NCBI GenBank assembly: GCA_035547755.1 | Contig: DASZUG010000003.1 | Coordinates: 22,401 to 86,400, forward strand | Origin: Mesorhizobium_L sp035547755 | GTDB taxonomy: Bacteria > Pseudomonadota > Alphaproteobacteria > Rhizobiales > Rhizobiaceae | Length of the DNA stretch: 64,000 nucleotides | Direction of reading: 5' to 3' | Shown here: positions 17,301-26,652 of the stretch, one piece after another | Layout: the number at the start of each line of letters is the position of its first letter | Position numbering within the stretch: the stretch's first letter is position 1 | The notes under the pieces: generated by a model | What the model saw: the letters and a program-made list of their open reading frames with translations, nothing else | Database searches by the model: none | What the model was told of the DNA's origin: nothing | Position numbers and translations under genes: made by a program

Positions 17301-18146
17301 ATGTCTCCTCAGACGTCGATCATGAAAGGCGCTAGCGTGGACGAAGCCGTGAGACGGGGCGATGACGGAGCGCCCGAATATCCCGAAGATGACGAATTGC
17401 CTGAAAGGCGGCGCGAGCCGGTCTTCAACCTTCCCGGCGTCATTCTGCTCCTGATCGGCATTTGCACGGCGGTGCAGGTGTTCCGGCTCTATGTCCTCGA
17501 TCCGCGCCAGGACATGGAATTCATGCTCGACTATGCCTTCGTCCCGCTTCGCTACACCGGCCCCTATGCTGTTGATTTTTATGCCTTCATAAGCCCTGTC
17601 ACCTATGCCTTCCTCCATGGGAGCTGGACCCATCTTTTCGTCAACATGATCTGGCTTGCCGCCTTCGGTTCGCCACTTGCGAACAGGATGGGCATATGGC
17701 GATTCCTGCTCTTCTGGATATTCACGGCGCTTGTTGCGGCCCTTTTTCATTTCCTCGCGCATATGACGGGCAATATGCCGGTTGTCGGAGCGTCGGGCGC
17801 GATCTCCGGAATGATGGGTGCGGCATCGCGATTCGGTTTCCGGATGGGGAGACTGGATGACAGGCCTGCCTTTGCGGGCCCGATGCTGTCGATCGGTCAG
17901 GCTCTGATGTCGCGCACCGTCATCGTCTTCCTGGCGGTCTGGTTCGTGGTCAATCTCCTGGCCGGAATGGGTTGGATGACTCCCGGCATTGACAGCCCCA
18001 TTGCCTGGCAGGCGCATATAGGCGGTTTCGTCGCGGGGTTTTTCTGCGCTGCCTTTTTCGTTCCGCCGACCTATCCGATTTTGCCTGAAGGGATGGCGCC
18101 CGATGAGCCCCTTAAGGACGATCCTCTTGAAAAGGAAGAACGCTGA
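17301..18146 (+). CDS. Rhomboid family intramembrane serine protease
   Basis: This 281-residue membrane protein has about six transmembrane helices. The catalytic dyad is S165 in VGASGAISG and H239 in QAHIGGFVAGF; HGSWTHLFVNMIWL carries the conserved HxxxN of helix 2. Rhomboids cleave single-span membrane proteins within the bilayer. The N-terminal 40 residues are charged and cytoplasmic. The start is uncertain: ATG at 17301 or ATG at 17322, neither with a strong ribosome-binding site. Confidence 0.87.
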   Translation: MSPQTSIMKGASVDEAVRRGDDGAPEYPEDDELPERRREPVFNLPGVILLLIGICTAVQVFRLYVLDPRQDMEFMLDYAFVPLRYTGPYAVDFYAFISPVTYAFLHGSWTHLFVNMIWLAAFGSPLANRMGIWRFLLFWIFTALVAALFHFLAHMTGNMPVVGASGAISGMMGAASRFGFRMGRLDDRPAFAGPMLSIGQALMSRTVIVFLAVWFVVNLLAGMGWMTPGIDSPIAWQAHIGGFVAGFFCAAFFVPPTYPILPEGMAPDEPLKDDPLEKEER

Positions 18147-18208
18147 GGGCACCATGGCGGAACGCGTGCGGCTTGGGGACGTTTGGATATGTCTGCAAGG
18201 AGGACGCA

Positions 18209-18640
18209 ATGACGGTAAGATCGATCCTGGACGCGAAGGGGCGTGACGTCGTCACGGTCCGCCCGAATGAGAGCCTCGCCGATGCCATCGCGCTGCTCGA
18301 CCGGCATCATATCGGCGCGGTGGTCGTCTTGGATTCCGCTGGCGGAGTGGCCGGCATCCTTTCGGAGCGCGACGTGGTCCGGGCCTTGGCGGAGAGCGGG
18401 CCTGCGGCGTTGGAGCGCAGGGTTTCCGAAACGATGACTTCCAGGGTGAATCTCTGCACCGAGGCGGAGACCGTGGAGGAAATCATGGAAATCATGACGC
18501 GAAGCCGGTTTCGCCATCTCCCGGTGGAAAGGGACGGACGCCTTGTTGGAATTATCTCCATCGGCGACGTCGTCAAACGGCGCATCGAGGATGCCGTTCG
18601 TGAAACCGAGGAGATCAAGACTTATATTGCCACGGCCTGA
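18209..18640 (+). CDS. Tandem CBS-domain protein
   Basis: The 143-residue protein consists of two CBS domains (about 8-62 and 75-132). Motifs include HHIGAVVVLDSAGGVAGILS, ERDVVRAL and RHLPVERDGRLVGIISIGDV. CBS pairs bind adenosine nucleotides and act as energy sensors; no partner domain is attached. The ATG at 18209 has AAGGAGGAC upstream, which rules out the longer frame. Confidence 0.9.
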   Translation: MTVRSILDAKGRDVVTVRPNESLADAIALLDRHHIGAVVVLDSAGGVAGILSERDVVRALAESGPAALERRVSETMTSRVNLCTEAETVEEIMEIMTRSRFRHLPVERDGRLVGIISIGDVVKRRIEDAVRETEEIKTYIATA

Positions 18641-18686
18641 GCACCAGCCCTGAATTGGCGCGGATTGCCGGCGTCAGGAGGAAAAT

Positions 18687-19304
18687 GTGCCGAAGCGAGC
18701 GGCTTCCGCCGGCGCCGATCTGCTGCCGGGCAATATCCGCGTACTCACACCCGCTGATCGGCGAGAGTTCACCGAGCATTTGCTGCGGCTGGACGCCGCC
18801 AGCCGCCGCGACCGTTTCAACGGCGTGACCGACGACAATTTCGTCAGGACCTATGCGGCGCGTTGCTTCAGCGGCAAAACAGTCGTCTTCGGTTACTTGG
18901 AAGATGGGGCGATTCATGCCGCCGCCGAATTGCACCACCTTGACGGCGAAGCGAAGGGGGAAGGCGAGATCGCCTTCAGCGTCGAGAAGAATTTTCAGCA
19001 CAAGGGGATCGGCAGCCTTCTCTTCGGCCATCTGGTCGCACTTGCCCGTCATCTCGGCTATATGCGTTTGAGCGTCACCACCCATTCCGGCAATGAGGCG
19101 ATGAAGGCGCTCGCCCGCAAATTCAATGCAAAGCTCTCCTTTCAGCATTACGAGACGGTCGGCGTGATCGATATTTCCGAGGCTCGCCGACAAAGTGAAG
19201 CCGTCGGCGGAGTGGGGCTGTTCGCCGGGCTGGCCGAGCTTGCACGTTCCGCGCGCCGGCGTTGGCATTCCGAAAGTGATGGCGATAGGGACACGTCGCG
19301 CTGA
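18687..19304 (+). CDS. GNAT family N-acetyltransferase
   Basis: A 205-residue protein with a single GNAT fold. The acetyl-CoA-binding motif A is visible as VEKNFQHKGIGSLLFGHLVA. The N-terminal part (RRDRFNGVTDDNF) resembles the acetyltransferase domain found in protein-lysine acetylases, but the substrate is unknown. The start is GTG at 18687 with AGGAGG upstream; an ATG two bases earlier is out of frame. Confidence 0.82.
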   Translation: MPKRAASAGADLLPGNIRVLTPADRREFTEHLLRLDAASRRDRFNGVTDDNFVRTYAARCFSGKTVVFGYLEDGAIHAAAELHHLDGEAKGEGEIAFSVEKNFQHKGIGSLLFGHLVALARHLGYMRLSVTTHSGNEAMKALARKFNAKLSFQHYETVGVIDISEARRQSEAVGGVGLFAGLAELARSARRRWHSESDGDRDTSR

Positions 19305-19365
19305 GAGCGCTCCAGCTCCTATATGATCCCGAAACGAGCTGATTCCTTTAACGAGCGGATATCGG

Positions 19366-20658
19366 ATGCCGGATCCTGCCGAGACGCCGAAGCGCTTCAG
19401 ATTGGACGAGGAGGAGCGGAAGCGCACCGCGCTCCGCCGGACGCGCGCCGTCGCGACGGCGGCGCTCGCCTTCTGCTTCCTGCTTTTCCTTGTTGCGAAA
19501 TGGCTGGAGCCGCATCATCCTTTTCTCGGCTTCGTTGCGGCCTTCGCGGAAGCCGCCACGATCGGCGGCCTCGCCGACTGGTACGCGGTGACGGCGCTCT
19601 TCCGGCGGCCGCTTGGCCTGCCGATCCCGCATACCGCCATCATCCCGGAAAACCGATCCCGCATCGCCGATAATCTCGGCCGCTTCATCGAGACGAATTT
19701 CCTGGCGCCGGAAACCGTGCGGCGGAAGCTGAGAGAGGTGGATTTCGCCGCGATGGTGGCGGACTGGCTTTCCGAACAGAAGCGGTCGGACGACCTTGCC
19801 CGCTTCATCGTCAGGCTGTCGCCCCAGATGCTTGCCGCCGTCGAGGAGACGGGCCTGCGCGATTTCATGAACCGCCGCCTTGTCGAGCGCCTGCGCGACA
19901 TACCGGTCACGTCGCTGGCGGCTGGCCTGTTGACCGGCTTCGCGCAAGAGCGCCGGCACCAGAAGCTGCTCGACGGCATTATCGACGCGCTCTCGGCCAT
20001 GCTGAACGACGAGGCGACGCTTGCTTCGCTCCGCGCCAAGATCAGGGAGGAACTGCCGACGCTCTTCAATTTCTTTCGCGGCGACGCCTATCTCCTGAAG
20101 CGCATCGTCGCTTCCGCCGCTTCCCTCTTCGAGGAAGTAAAGGCCGATGCCGACCATCCGCTGAGGCTCGAATTCGATCAGTTCGTCCTCAAACTGATCG
20201 ACGATTTGCGCAATTCCCCCGAATATGCGGCGCGCGCGGAGGAATTGAAGCGGGAATTCCTCGAAAGGCCCGAATTGCAGGCGATCGGCGCCGGCATATG
20301 GCAGAACCTGCGTGACTTCATTCAAGAAGACACAAGCTCGCCCCATTCCTCGATCCGCAGGCAACTCGCCGCCATGCTTGCCGAAATAGGCCGGCGTCTT
20401 GCCGACGATCCTGACATCCGCGCCGACATGAATATCGGCTTCGTCGTCGCCTTTTCGTCCTTCATCGAAAACCAGAAGAGCGGTGTCTCGACCTTCATCG
20501 CCGATCAGGTCAAGGGCTGGGATTTGAAGGAGCTCGTCCGCATCATCGAGATCAATGTCGGCCGGGACCTGCAATATATCCGCTTCAACGGCATGATCAT
20601 CGGCGGCATTGCCGGGCTCGTGCTCTATTCTATCGAACGGTTCCTTGTTGGAGCGTAG
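19366..20658 (+). CDS. DUF445 family membrane protein
   Basis: The 430-residue protein matches DUF445 (YjiN-like). An N-terminal membrane helix (AVATAALAFCFLLFLVAKWL) is followed by the hallmark GGLADWYAVTALFRRPLGLP and HTAIIPENRSRIADNLGRFI. A long helical cytoplasmic part and a C-terminal membrane segment (MIIGGIAGLVLYSIERFL) follow. Its function is unknown; it may be envelope-associated. Confidence 0.87.
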   Translation: MPDPAETPKRFRLDEEERKRTALRRTRAVATAALAFCFLLFLVAKWLEPHHPFLGFVAAFAEAATIGGLADWYAVTALFRRPLGLPIPHTAIIPENRSRIADNLGRFIETNFLAPETVRRKLREVDFAAMVADWLSEQKRSDDLARFIVRLSPQMLAAVEETGLRDFMNRRLVERLRDIPVTSLAAGLLTGFAQERRHQKLLDGIIDALSAMLNDEATLASLRAKIREELPTLFNFFRGDAYLLKRIVASAASLFEEVKADADHPLRLEFDQFVLKLIDDLRNSPEYAARAEELKREFLERPELQAIGAGIWQNLRDFIQEDTSSPHSSIRRQLAAMLAEIGRRLADDPDIRADMNIGFVVAFSSFIENQKSGVSTFIADQVKGWDLKELVRIIEINVGRDLQYIRFNGMIIGGIAGLVLYSIERFLVGA

Positions 20659-20727
20659 CCGGAAGGGCCTTTCGACGCGCTGATGCGTCGGCTACTCTTG
20701 CTTGTCCAGGAATCGCGGGAGGAAATC

Positions 20728-22446
20728 GTGAACCGAGTCTGGCTGCGGTCCTATCCGCCGGGCGTCCCCGCCGAAATCGATCCCGCGCAATATCCGTCCG
20801 TCGTCGCGCTGCTGGAGGAAAGCTTCTCCCGCTATGCCGGAGACGAGGCCTATATCCTGATGGACAAGGCGCTGACATACCGGGAGATCGACCTTATGTC
20901 GGAGGCGTTCGGCGCCTATCTCCAGAGCCTCGGCCTGGAGCGCGGCGATCGCGTCGCCATCATGATGCCGAACGTGCTGCAATATCCTATCGCTCTCGCC
21001 GGAATCCTTCGCGCCGGCTTCGTCGTCGTCAACGTCAACCCGCTCTATACGCCGCGCGAACTGGCGCACCAGCTGAATGATTCGGGCGCGAAAGCGATCG
21101 TCATTCTGGAGAATTTCGCCCATACGCTCGAACTAATCCTCCGCGAGACGCCTGTCCGCCATATCGTCGTGACCAGCGTCGGCGACCTTCTCGGCTTTCC
21201 GAAAGGAGCCGTCGTCGATTTCGTGCTCAGGCACGTCAAGAAGGCGGTGCCGAAATGGTCGCTCGCCAAAGCTGCGCCATTCCGCCGCGCGCTTGAGGAG
21301 GGCCGGAAGCGGAAACTGGTCAAGCCGGACATCAAGCCCGACGATATCGCCGTCCTGCAATATACGGGCGGCACGACCGGTATCTCGAAGGGCGCCATCC
21401 TGCTCCACCGCACGATCATCGCCAATCTTCTCTCGTCGGAAGCCTGGATGAAACCCGGCATCGAGCGCCGGCCGATCGAGGGGCAGTTGACCTTCATCTG
21501 CGCGCTGCCGCTCTATCATGTCTATGCGCTTATCAGTTGCGCACTGCTCGCCATGCGAACCGGCGGCGTCAATGTGCTGATTCCCAATCCACGCGACATC
21601 AAGGGGCTGGTCAAGGAACTCGGGAAATACAGGTTCCATGCCTTTCCCGGCGTCAACACGCTCTTCAACGCGCTCGCCAACAATCCCGATTTTGCGAAAC
21701 TCGATTTCTCGCAATTGCGGATTTGCGTCGGCGGCGGCATGGCGGTGCAGGAGGCGGTGGCGAAGAAATGGCTCGCCGTGACCGGCTGCCCGATCATGGA
21801 AGGCTATGGCCTTTCGGAAACGTCTTCCGGCATCACCTGCAATCCGACCGATACGGACGCGTTCAGCGGCACGATCGGCCTGCCGCTGCCGAACGTGGAC
21901 ATCCGTATCGTCGACGAGGAGGGCAGGGAGGTTCCGACCGGCGAGCCCGGCGAAATCGCGCTGAAGGGACCGCAGATCATGGCCGGCTATTGGCAACGAC
22001 CGGAAGAGACGGCGGCGGCGATGACGCCGGACGGCTATTTCAAATCCGGCGATATCGGCGTGATGGACGAACGCGGCTTTGTGCGGATCGTCGACCGCAA
22101 GAAGGACATGATCCTGGTCTCGGGCTTTAACGTCTATCCGAACGAGATCGAAGAGGTCGCCGTCAGCCATCCGGGCGTCATGGAGGCGGCGGCCATCGGC
22201 ATCCCGGACGGGACTTCCGGCGAGGCGGTCATGCTCTTCGTCGTGCCCAGGGATAGCGCGCTGACGAAGGAAGCGCTGATGAAATTTTGCGCCGAAAGAC
22301 TGACAGGTTATAAGCGTCCTCGCATCATCGAATTCCGCGACGGACTTCCTCACACGAACATAGGAAAGGTTCTGAGGCGCGAACTGCGCGAGGAAGCCCT
22401 GCGGGCAATGAACGGGACGACACATGGCAATGCAGGAAAAGGGTGA
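20728..22446 (+). CDS. Long-chain acyl-CoA synthetase (FadD-like)
   Basis: The 572-residue ANL-superfamily ligase activates fatty acids through acyl-AMP to acyl-CoA. The AMP-binding P-loop is YTGGTTGISKGA, the A5-type motif is EGYGLSETS, and the FACS-like region is DGYFKSGDIGVMDERGFVRI with DRKKDMI. The catalytic Lys is probably in NIGKVLRRELR. It starts at GTG 20728 with GGGAGGAA upstream. It overlaps the MaoC gene by 23 bases, indicating coupled expression in a fatty-acid unit. Confidence 0.9.
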   Translation: MNRVWLRSYPPGVPAEIDPAQYPSVVALLEESFSRYAGDEAYILMDKALTYREIDLMSEAFGAYLQSLGLERGDRVAIMMPNVLQYPIALAGILRAGFVVVNVNPLYTPRELAHQLNDSGAKAIVILENFAHTLELILRETPVRHIVVTSVGDLLGFPKGAVVDFVLRHVKKAVPKWSLAKAAPFRRALEEGRKRKLVKPDIKPDDIAVLQYTGGTTGISKGAILLHRTIIANLLSSEAWMKPGIERRPIEGQLTFICALPLYHVYALISCALLAMRTGGVNVLIPNPRDIKGLVKELGKYRFHAFPGVNTLFNALANNPDFAKLDFSQLRICVGGGMAVQEAVAKKWLAVTGCPIMEGYGLSETSSGITCNPTDTDAFSGTIGLPLPNVDIRIVDEEGREVPTGEPGEIALKGPQIMAGYWQRPEETAAAMTPDGYFKSGDIGVMDERGFVRIVDRKKDMILVSGFNVYPNEIEEVAVSHPGVMEAAAIGIPDGTSGEAVMLFVVPRDSALTKEALMKFCAERLTGYKRPRIIEFRDGLPHTNIGKVLRRELREEALRAMNGTTHGNAGKG

Positions 22447-22942
22447 ACTGAGGACAAGGCGGGGCTATTCGATTTCCGATCTGGCGGGAGAAATCGGCAC
22501 CGAGATAGGCGTTTCGAACTGGACGTCCGTCGATCAGCGCATGATCGACGGCTTTGCGGCAAGCACCGGCGACCGGCAATGGATCCATGTCGATGTCGAA
22601 AGGGCGGCGCGCGAGAGCCCTTTCGGCGGACCTGTTGCGCACGGCTTCCTGACGCTCGCCCTCATCCCCGTCCTGAGCGACGACATTGCGACGCTGCCGG
22701 AAGGCGTGAAGGTCGTCATCAATTACGGGCTGGACAGGCTCCGCTTCCTGACGCCGGTGAAATCGGGATCACGCGTCAGGATGCACTCGAAACTGCTCGA
22801 CGTCCAGCAAAAGGCTCCCGACCGCTTTCTGGTGAAGATGGAGCAGACGATCGAGATCGAGGGCGAAGAAAAACCGGCGCTGATCGCCGACACGCTATCG
22901 CTCTACGTCTTCGCTGAGCCGCAGGAGTTCCGCGGGCGGTAG
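22424..22942 (+). CDS. MaoC-family (R)-specific enoyl-CoA hydratase
   Basis: The 172-residue hot-dog-fold protein has the hydratase-2 motif: an Asp/His pair in FAASTGDRQWIHVD and GPVAHGFLTLAL. It probably hydrates trans-2-enoyl-CoA to (R)-3-hydroxyacyl-CoA, although NodN-like members are less well defined. It starts within the end of the acyl-CoA synthetase gene. Confidence 0.88.
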   Translation: MAMQEKGELRTRRGYSISDLAGEIGTEIGVSNWTSVDQRMIDGFAASTGDRQWIHVDVERAARESPFGGPVAHGFLTLALIPVLSDDIATLPEGVKVVINYGLDRLRFLTPVKSGSRVRMHSKLLDVQQKAPDRFLVKMEQTIEIEGEEKPALIADTLSLYVFAEPQEFRGR

Positions 22943-22959
22943 TGTAATCGCGCAAATCT

Positions 22960-23021
22960 GGCGCCCATCCGCCACCGGCGAAGCGGGGGGAGGTGCCGAG
23001 CAGATGCGAGGCGGAGGGGGG
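22960..23021. repeat. Interspersed GC-rich repeat, copy 2 (right half only)
   Basis: Sixty-two bases nearly identical to 8729-8790, starting GGCGCCCATCCGCCACC and ending GCGAGGCGGAGGGGG. The left half seen in copy 1 is missing, so this copy is truncated. Confidence 0.7.
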
Positions 23022-23139
23022 CAAGCTTGGCGACTGCCGCAGATAGACAGGCAGGCGAGGGGCATCTTGCGCCACTTCCGGCGCGCCGATCCTGGTGATA
23101 CCGTCCCGCCCTGTCGATGTGAGCACGGGAGCGCCGTCC

Positions 23140-23928
23140 ATGCCCGAAGAACCGATCCGCTTCGCGAACGGCGCCGCCTATGAGCGGATGATGGGCGTCT
23201 GGACCCGCTCTGTCGGCGACGTCTTCCTCGATTGGCTGGCGCTGCCGACGGGCCTTGCCTGGGTCGATATTGGCTGCGGCACCGGCGCTTTCACGCAATT
23301 GGTGGTCGATCGCTGCATGCCATCGGAAATCCAGGGCATCGATCCGTCGGAAAGCCAATTGGCCTTTGCAAGAGAGCGGCCGGCCGCGAAGAAGGCGAAA
23401 TTTCGGCTCGGCGACGCGATGAGCCTCCCTTTCGAGGACAACCGTTTCGACGCCGCCGTGATGGCGCTGGTCCTCTTCTTCGTGCCCGAGCCGGAAAAGG
23501 GCGTGGCGGAGATGATGCGTGTGGTCAGGCCGGGCGGAACGGTAACGGCCTATGTCTGGGATATTCCGAACGGCGGCTTCCCGATCGATCCGATCATCGC
23601 CGAACTGCGCGCCATGGGCAAAACGCCGGTCCTGCCGCCGAGCGCGGACATCTCGTCGCTCGATGCGCTCGAGGCACTTTGGAGACGCTGCGGTCTCGAA
23701 GCCGTGGAGGCGCGCTCCATAGCGGTCGAACGGACTTTCGCCGATTTCGAGGATTACTGGCTGACGACGCTCGGCGCCGGTTCGCTCGGAGACAGGATCG
23801 CCGCGATGCCGGAAGCTGAACGGGGACGGCTGAAGGACGGCGCCCGCGCCCGTCTGCCGGCGGAAGCCGATGGCCGCATCGTCCAGAAAGCCTGGGCCAA
23901 CGCGGCAAAGGGCCGGGTGCCGCAGTAA
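23140..23928 (+). CDS. Class I SAM-dependent methyltransferase
   Basis: This 262-residue methyltransferase of the UbiE/type-11 group has the SAM-binding motif VDIGCGTGAF at about 42-51. Motif II-like DAMSLPFEDNRFDAAVMALV and LFFVPEPEKGVAEMMRVVRPGG follow. The substrate is unknown. The ATG at 23140 (MPEEPIRFANG) is preceded by GGGAG; the frame is open further upstream to 23095 but is not conserved-looking there. Confidence 0.87.
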   Translation: MPEEPIRFANGAAYERMMGVWTRSVGDVFLDWLALPTGLAWVDIGCGTGAFTQLVVDRCMPSEIQGIDPSESQLAFARERPAAKKAKFRLGDAMSLPFEDNRFDAAVMALVLFFVPEPEKGVAEMMRVVRPGGTVTAYVWDIPNGGFPIDPIIAELRAMGKTPVLPPSADISSLDALEALWRRCGLEAVEARSIAVERTFADFEDYWLTTLGAGSLGDRIAAMPEAERGRLKDGARARLPAEADGRIVQKAWANAAKGRVPQ

Positions 23929-23949
23929 CCACGATCTTTCATTATTGCA

Positions 23950-24057
23950 GTGCGTCCTTCGAGGCCCGCCCTTTGGGCGAGCACCTCAGGATGAGGGAGG
24001 CTGGCGCCAGTGGTCCTCATCCTGAGGCGCCCGCGAAGCGGGCCTCGAAGGACGCAC
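23950..24057. repeat. Inverted interspersed repeat (GTGCGTCCTTCGAGG family), copy 1
   Basis: The outer arms are GTGCGTCCTTCGAGGCCCGC and GGCCTCGAAGGACGCAC; the inner arms are CACCTCAGGATGAGG and CCTCATCCTGAGG. The whole element can fold into a long hairpin. A second copy lies on the other side of the creatininase gene, at 24928-25073. Confidence 0.8.
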
Positions 24058-24083
24058 CAGACATCTGATTGTCGATGGCATGG

Positions 24084-24887
24084 TCAGGACAGCCAGTCCG
24101 ACAACTTCGCCTTTCGCACGTCCCGCAGCAACTGGACGAAGCCCGACGCCTGATGCTCTGCCGCCGCCTTGCCCTTTTCGGCGGTGGCGATCGCCGCATT
24201 GCCGACGACGCCATGCGGGTTGAGGTCCGTCGCGATCCAGGAGAAGGCGTGTTTGCCGGTTTGCCTCAGCAGATCGAACGTCTCTTCCGCTTCCCCGACG
24301 CGCGAAGCGAAGTTCTCGGCCTTGGTCATATCGACAAGATCAGGCCGGAAATGCAGCATCAGCGAGGTCTCGATGGCGCCGCCGTGAATGCCTTGGCGCT
24401 GTTCGAGCGGCGGATACATGTTCTCCGGCCAGCCGAAGCGCTCCCAGCTCGTCTTGACGGCCAGCATGGCGAAGCGCACGCGCAATTCGCGCGTGACGAT
24501 CCCCATGATCTCCTCATTGCCGCCATGCGAGGTGACGACGACGAGTTTGCGGATGCCGGCCCGCGCCACCGACGCGCCAAGTTCCGTCCATGCCTCGATC
24601 AGGAGAGAGGGCGGCAATGTCAGCGTGCCCGGCGCATAAAGATGTTCGTTCGACTTGCCGACAGCCTGGACCGGCAGGATGCGCACATCCATATCCGCCG
24701 GGATGAGCGGAATGGCCGTGTCGAGCATGCCTTGCATGATCGCCGCATCGGTCGAAACCGGCAGATGCGGCCCATGCTGTTCGATCGCCGCGACCGGCAA
24801 CACGGCGATCACCGCGTCGGGATCAAGCGATTCGAACGCCGTCGCCGGAAAATCGCCCCACCAGATTTGCTTTCGCGCATCAGCCAT
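24084..24887 (-). CDS. Creatininase family protein
   Basis: The 267-residue protein has the creatininase metal-site motifs: EQHGPHLPVSTD (E36, H38, H41, D47), VVTSHGGNEEI and HGGAIETSLML. The family includes creatinine amidohydrolase and deformylating or dehydrating amidohydrolases such as MftE; the substrate cannot be assigned. The start at 24887 is clear. The gene stands alone between two copies of an interspersed repeat. Confidence 0.87.
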   Translation of the reverse strand: MADARKQIWWGDFPATAFESLDPDAVIAVLPVAAIEQHGPHLPVSTDAAIMQGMLDTAIPLIPADMDVRILPVQAVGKSNEHLYAPGTLTLPPSLLIEAWTELGASVARAGIRKLVVVTSHGGNEEIMGIVTRELRVRFAMLAVKTSWERFGWPENMYPPLEQRQGIHGGAIETSLMLHFRPDLVDMTKAENFASRVGEAEETFDLLRQTGKHAFSWIATDLNPHGVVGNAAIATAEKGKAAAEHQASGFVQLLRDVRKAKLSDWLS

Positions 24888-24927
24888 ATGTCATACCCAC
24901 GGTGTTCGTGTTCGGTCCTTGTGTTGT

Positions 24928-25073
24928 GTGCGTCCTTCGAGGCTCGCCCTGTGGGCGAGCACCTCAGGATGAGGACCGTTCGTGCAAATCCGGTCGGAGA
25001 GTCATTGGCACCGGACTCCCTCATCCTGAGGTGCGATCCTGAGCTTATCGAAGGGGAGCCTCGAAGGACGCAC
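24928..25073. repeat. Inverted interspersed repeat (GTGCGTCCTTCGAGG family), copy 2
   Basis: The same outer arms as copy 1 are present (GTGCGTCCTTCGAGGCTCGC, and GCCTCGAAGGACGCAC on the right), with inner arms CACCTCAGGATGAGG and CCTCATCCTGAGG. The centre is longer than in copy 1 and contains GATCCTGAGCTTATCGAAGG. Confidence 0.8.
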
Positions 25074-25100
25074 TGTAAAGGCTTCGCCGCAGCCGTCCCT

Positions 25101-26633
25101 TCACATCACCGCGCCGATCTGCCAGGGCACGAACTCATTGTCGCCATAGCCGAGCTTTTCGGACTTGGTGCGCTTTCCGGACGCCACCGCCAGGATTTCC
25201 TTGAAGATTTCCTGCCCCTTTTCCTCCAGCGTCACGCCTTCGAGGATATCGCCGCAATTGATATCCATGTCCTCCTCCATCCGCTCATACATCGGCGTGT
25301 TGGTGGCGAGCTTGATCGACGGCGTCGGCTTGCAGCCATAGGCCGAGCCGCGCCCGGTGGTGAAGCAGAGAACGTTGGCCCCGCCGGCGACCTGTCCCGT
25401 CGCGGAGACCGGATCGAAGCCCGGCGTGTCCATGAAGACGAAGCCCTTTTCCGTCACCGGCTCGGCATATTCATAGACGGCGTTGAGCGGCGTCGAGCCT
25501 CCCTTGGCGGCGGCGCCGAGCGATTTTTCCAGAATGGTAGTGAGCCCGCCCGCCTTGTTGCCGGGAGAGGGGTTGTTGTTCATCTCGCCGCCGAGTTTCG
25601 CCGTATAGTCTTCCCACCAATGGATGCGTTCGATAAGCTTTTCGCCGACCTCGCGATTTTTCGCACGCCGCGTCAACAGATGCTCGGCGCCGTAGATTTC
25701 CGGCGTTTCCGAGAGGATGGCGGTACCGCCGTTCCTGACCAGTATGTCTGCCGCGATGCCGAGCGCCGGATTGGCGGTGATGCCGGAATAGCCGTCGGAA
25801 CCGCCGCATTGCAGCGCCAGCATGATCTCGGAAGCGGGGATCGTCTCGCGCTCCACCGAGTTGACAGCTGTCAACATCTCCTTGATCGCCTCGACGCCGC
25901 GCTCGACCGCGCGGCGCGTGCCGCCTGTGTCCTGGATGGTATAGGTGCGGAAGGTCTCGCTCTCTTCCAGCCCGTAAAGCTGCTTGAAGCGGCCGATCTG
26001 GAAGACCTCGCAGCCAAGGCCGACGAGGAGAACGCCGCCGAGATTCGGATTGGCCGCATAGCCCCATTCGGTGCGCTTGAGGAGGTCGAAGCCCTCGCCG
26101 GACGCCGCCATGCCGCAGCCCGTGCCATGGGTGAAAGCGACGACGCCGTCGACGTTCGGAAACTGGTCGAGCACGCCGGACTTCTCGACGGCCTGCGCGA
26201 TGAAGCGCGCAGCTGAGGCCGAACAGTTCACGCTGGTCAGGATGCCGATATAATTGCGCGTCCCGACCTTGCCATTCTTGCGGCGAAATCCCTGAAACGT
26301 CGCCTGTTCCTCGACCGGCAGGATGTTTTGCGGCCGCGCCTCTTCGGCGAAACGATAATCGCGCTCGAAATCATGCATGAAGACATTGTGCTCGTGCACC
26401 CAGTCGCCGGCCGCGATCGGCCCCTTGGCGAAGCCGATGATCTGGCCGAATTTCCGGATCGGCTGCCCTTCCGCGATGTCTTGCGTGGCCACTTTGTGGC
26501 CGAAGGGAATGCGCGCTTTGGCGACAACGCCGCCGCTTATTTCAGCGCCTGCGGCGATGGGGGCCGCCGCAACGATGACATTGTCGTCGCTGGCAAGGCG
26601 AAGGGTTTTGGAGGCTTGAGTCGAGACTGGCAT
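25101..26633 (-). CDS. UxaA-family altronate/sugar-acid dehydratase
   Basis: A 510-residue full-length dehydratase. The SAF domain covers about 16-95 (DNVIVAAAPIAAGAEI, GHKVATQDIAEGQPI). The UxaA catalytic part begins at about 110, with FRRKNGKVGTRNYIGI, HGTGCGMA, LALQCGGSDGYSGITANP and GGLTTILEKSLGA. Such enzymes dehydrate altronate, galactarate or related sugar acids to 2-keto-3-deoxy acids. Divergence from the reductase/lactonase genes suggests it dehydrates the acid they release, perhaps fuconate; that is inference. The start at 26633 lacks a strong ribosome-binding site. Confidence 0.88.
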   Translation of the reverse strand: MPVSTQASKTLRLASDDNVIVAAAPIAAGAEISGGVVAKARIPFGHKVATQDIAEGQPIRKFGQIIGFAKGPIAAGDWVHEHNVFMHDFERDYRFAEEARPQNILPVEEQATFQGFRRKNGKVGTRNYIGILTSVNCSASAARFIAQAVEKSGVLDQFPNVDGVVAFTHGTGCGMAASGEGFDLLKRTEWGYAANPNLGGVLLVGLGCEVFQIGRFKQLYGLEESETFRTYTIQDTGGTRRAVERGVEAIKEMLTAVNSVERETIPASEIMLALQCGGSDGYSGITANPALGIAADILVRNGGTAILSETPEIYGAEHLLTRRAKNREVGEKLIERIHWWEDYTAKLGGEMNNNPSPGNKAGGLTTILEKSLGAAAKGGSTPLNAVYEYAEPVTEKGFVFMDTPGFDPVSATGQVAGGANVLCFTTGRGSAYGCKPTPSIKLATNTPMYERMEEDMDINCGDILEGVTLEEKGQEIFKEILAVASGKRTKSEKLGYGDNEFVPWQIGAVM

Positions 26634-26652
26634 GGGGAAGGCTTGTCCTTGG

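Noticed and set aside
24069..26216. A 715-codon plus-strand open frame antisense to the creatininase and UxaA genes
   Set aside because: It is rich in Arg, Asp and His with no domain, and both minus-strand genes opposite it have clear family motifs; it is a GC-bias shadow.
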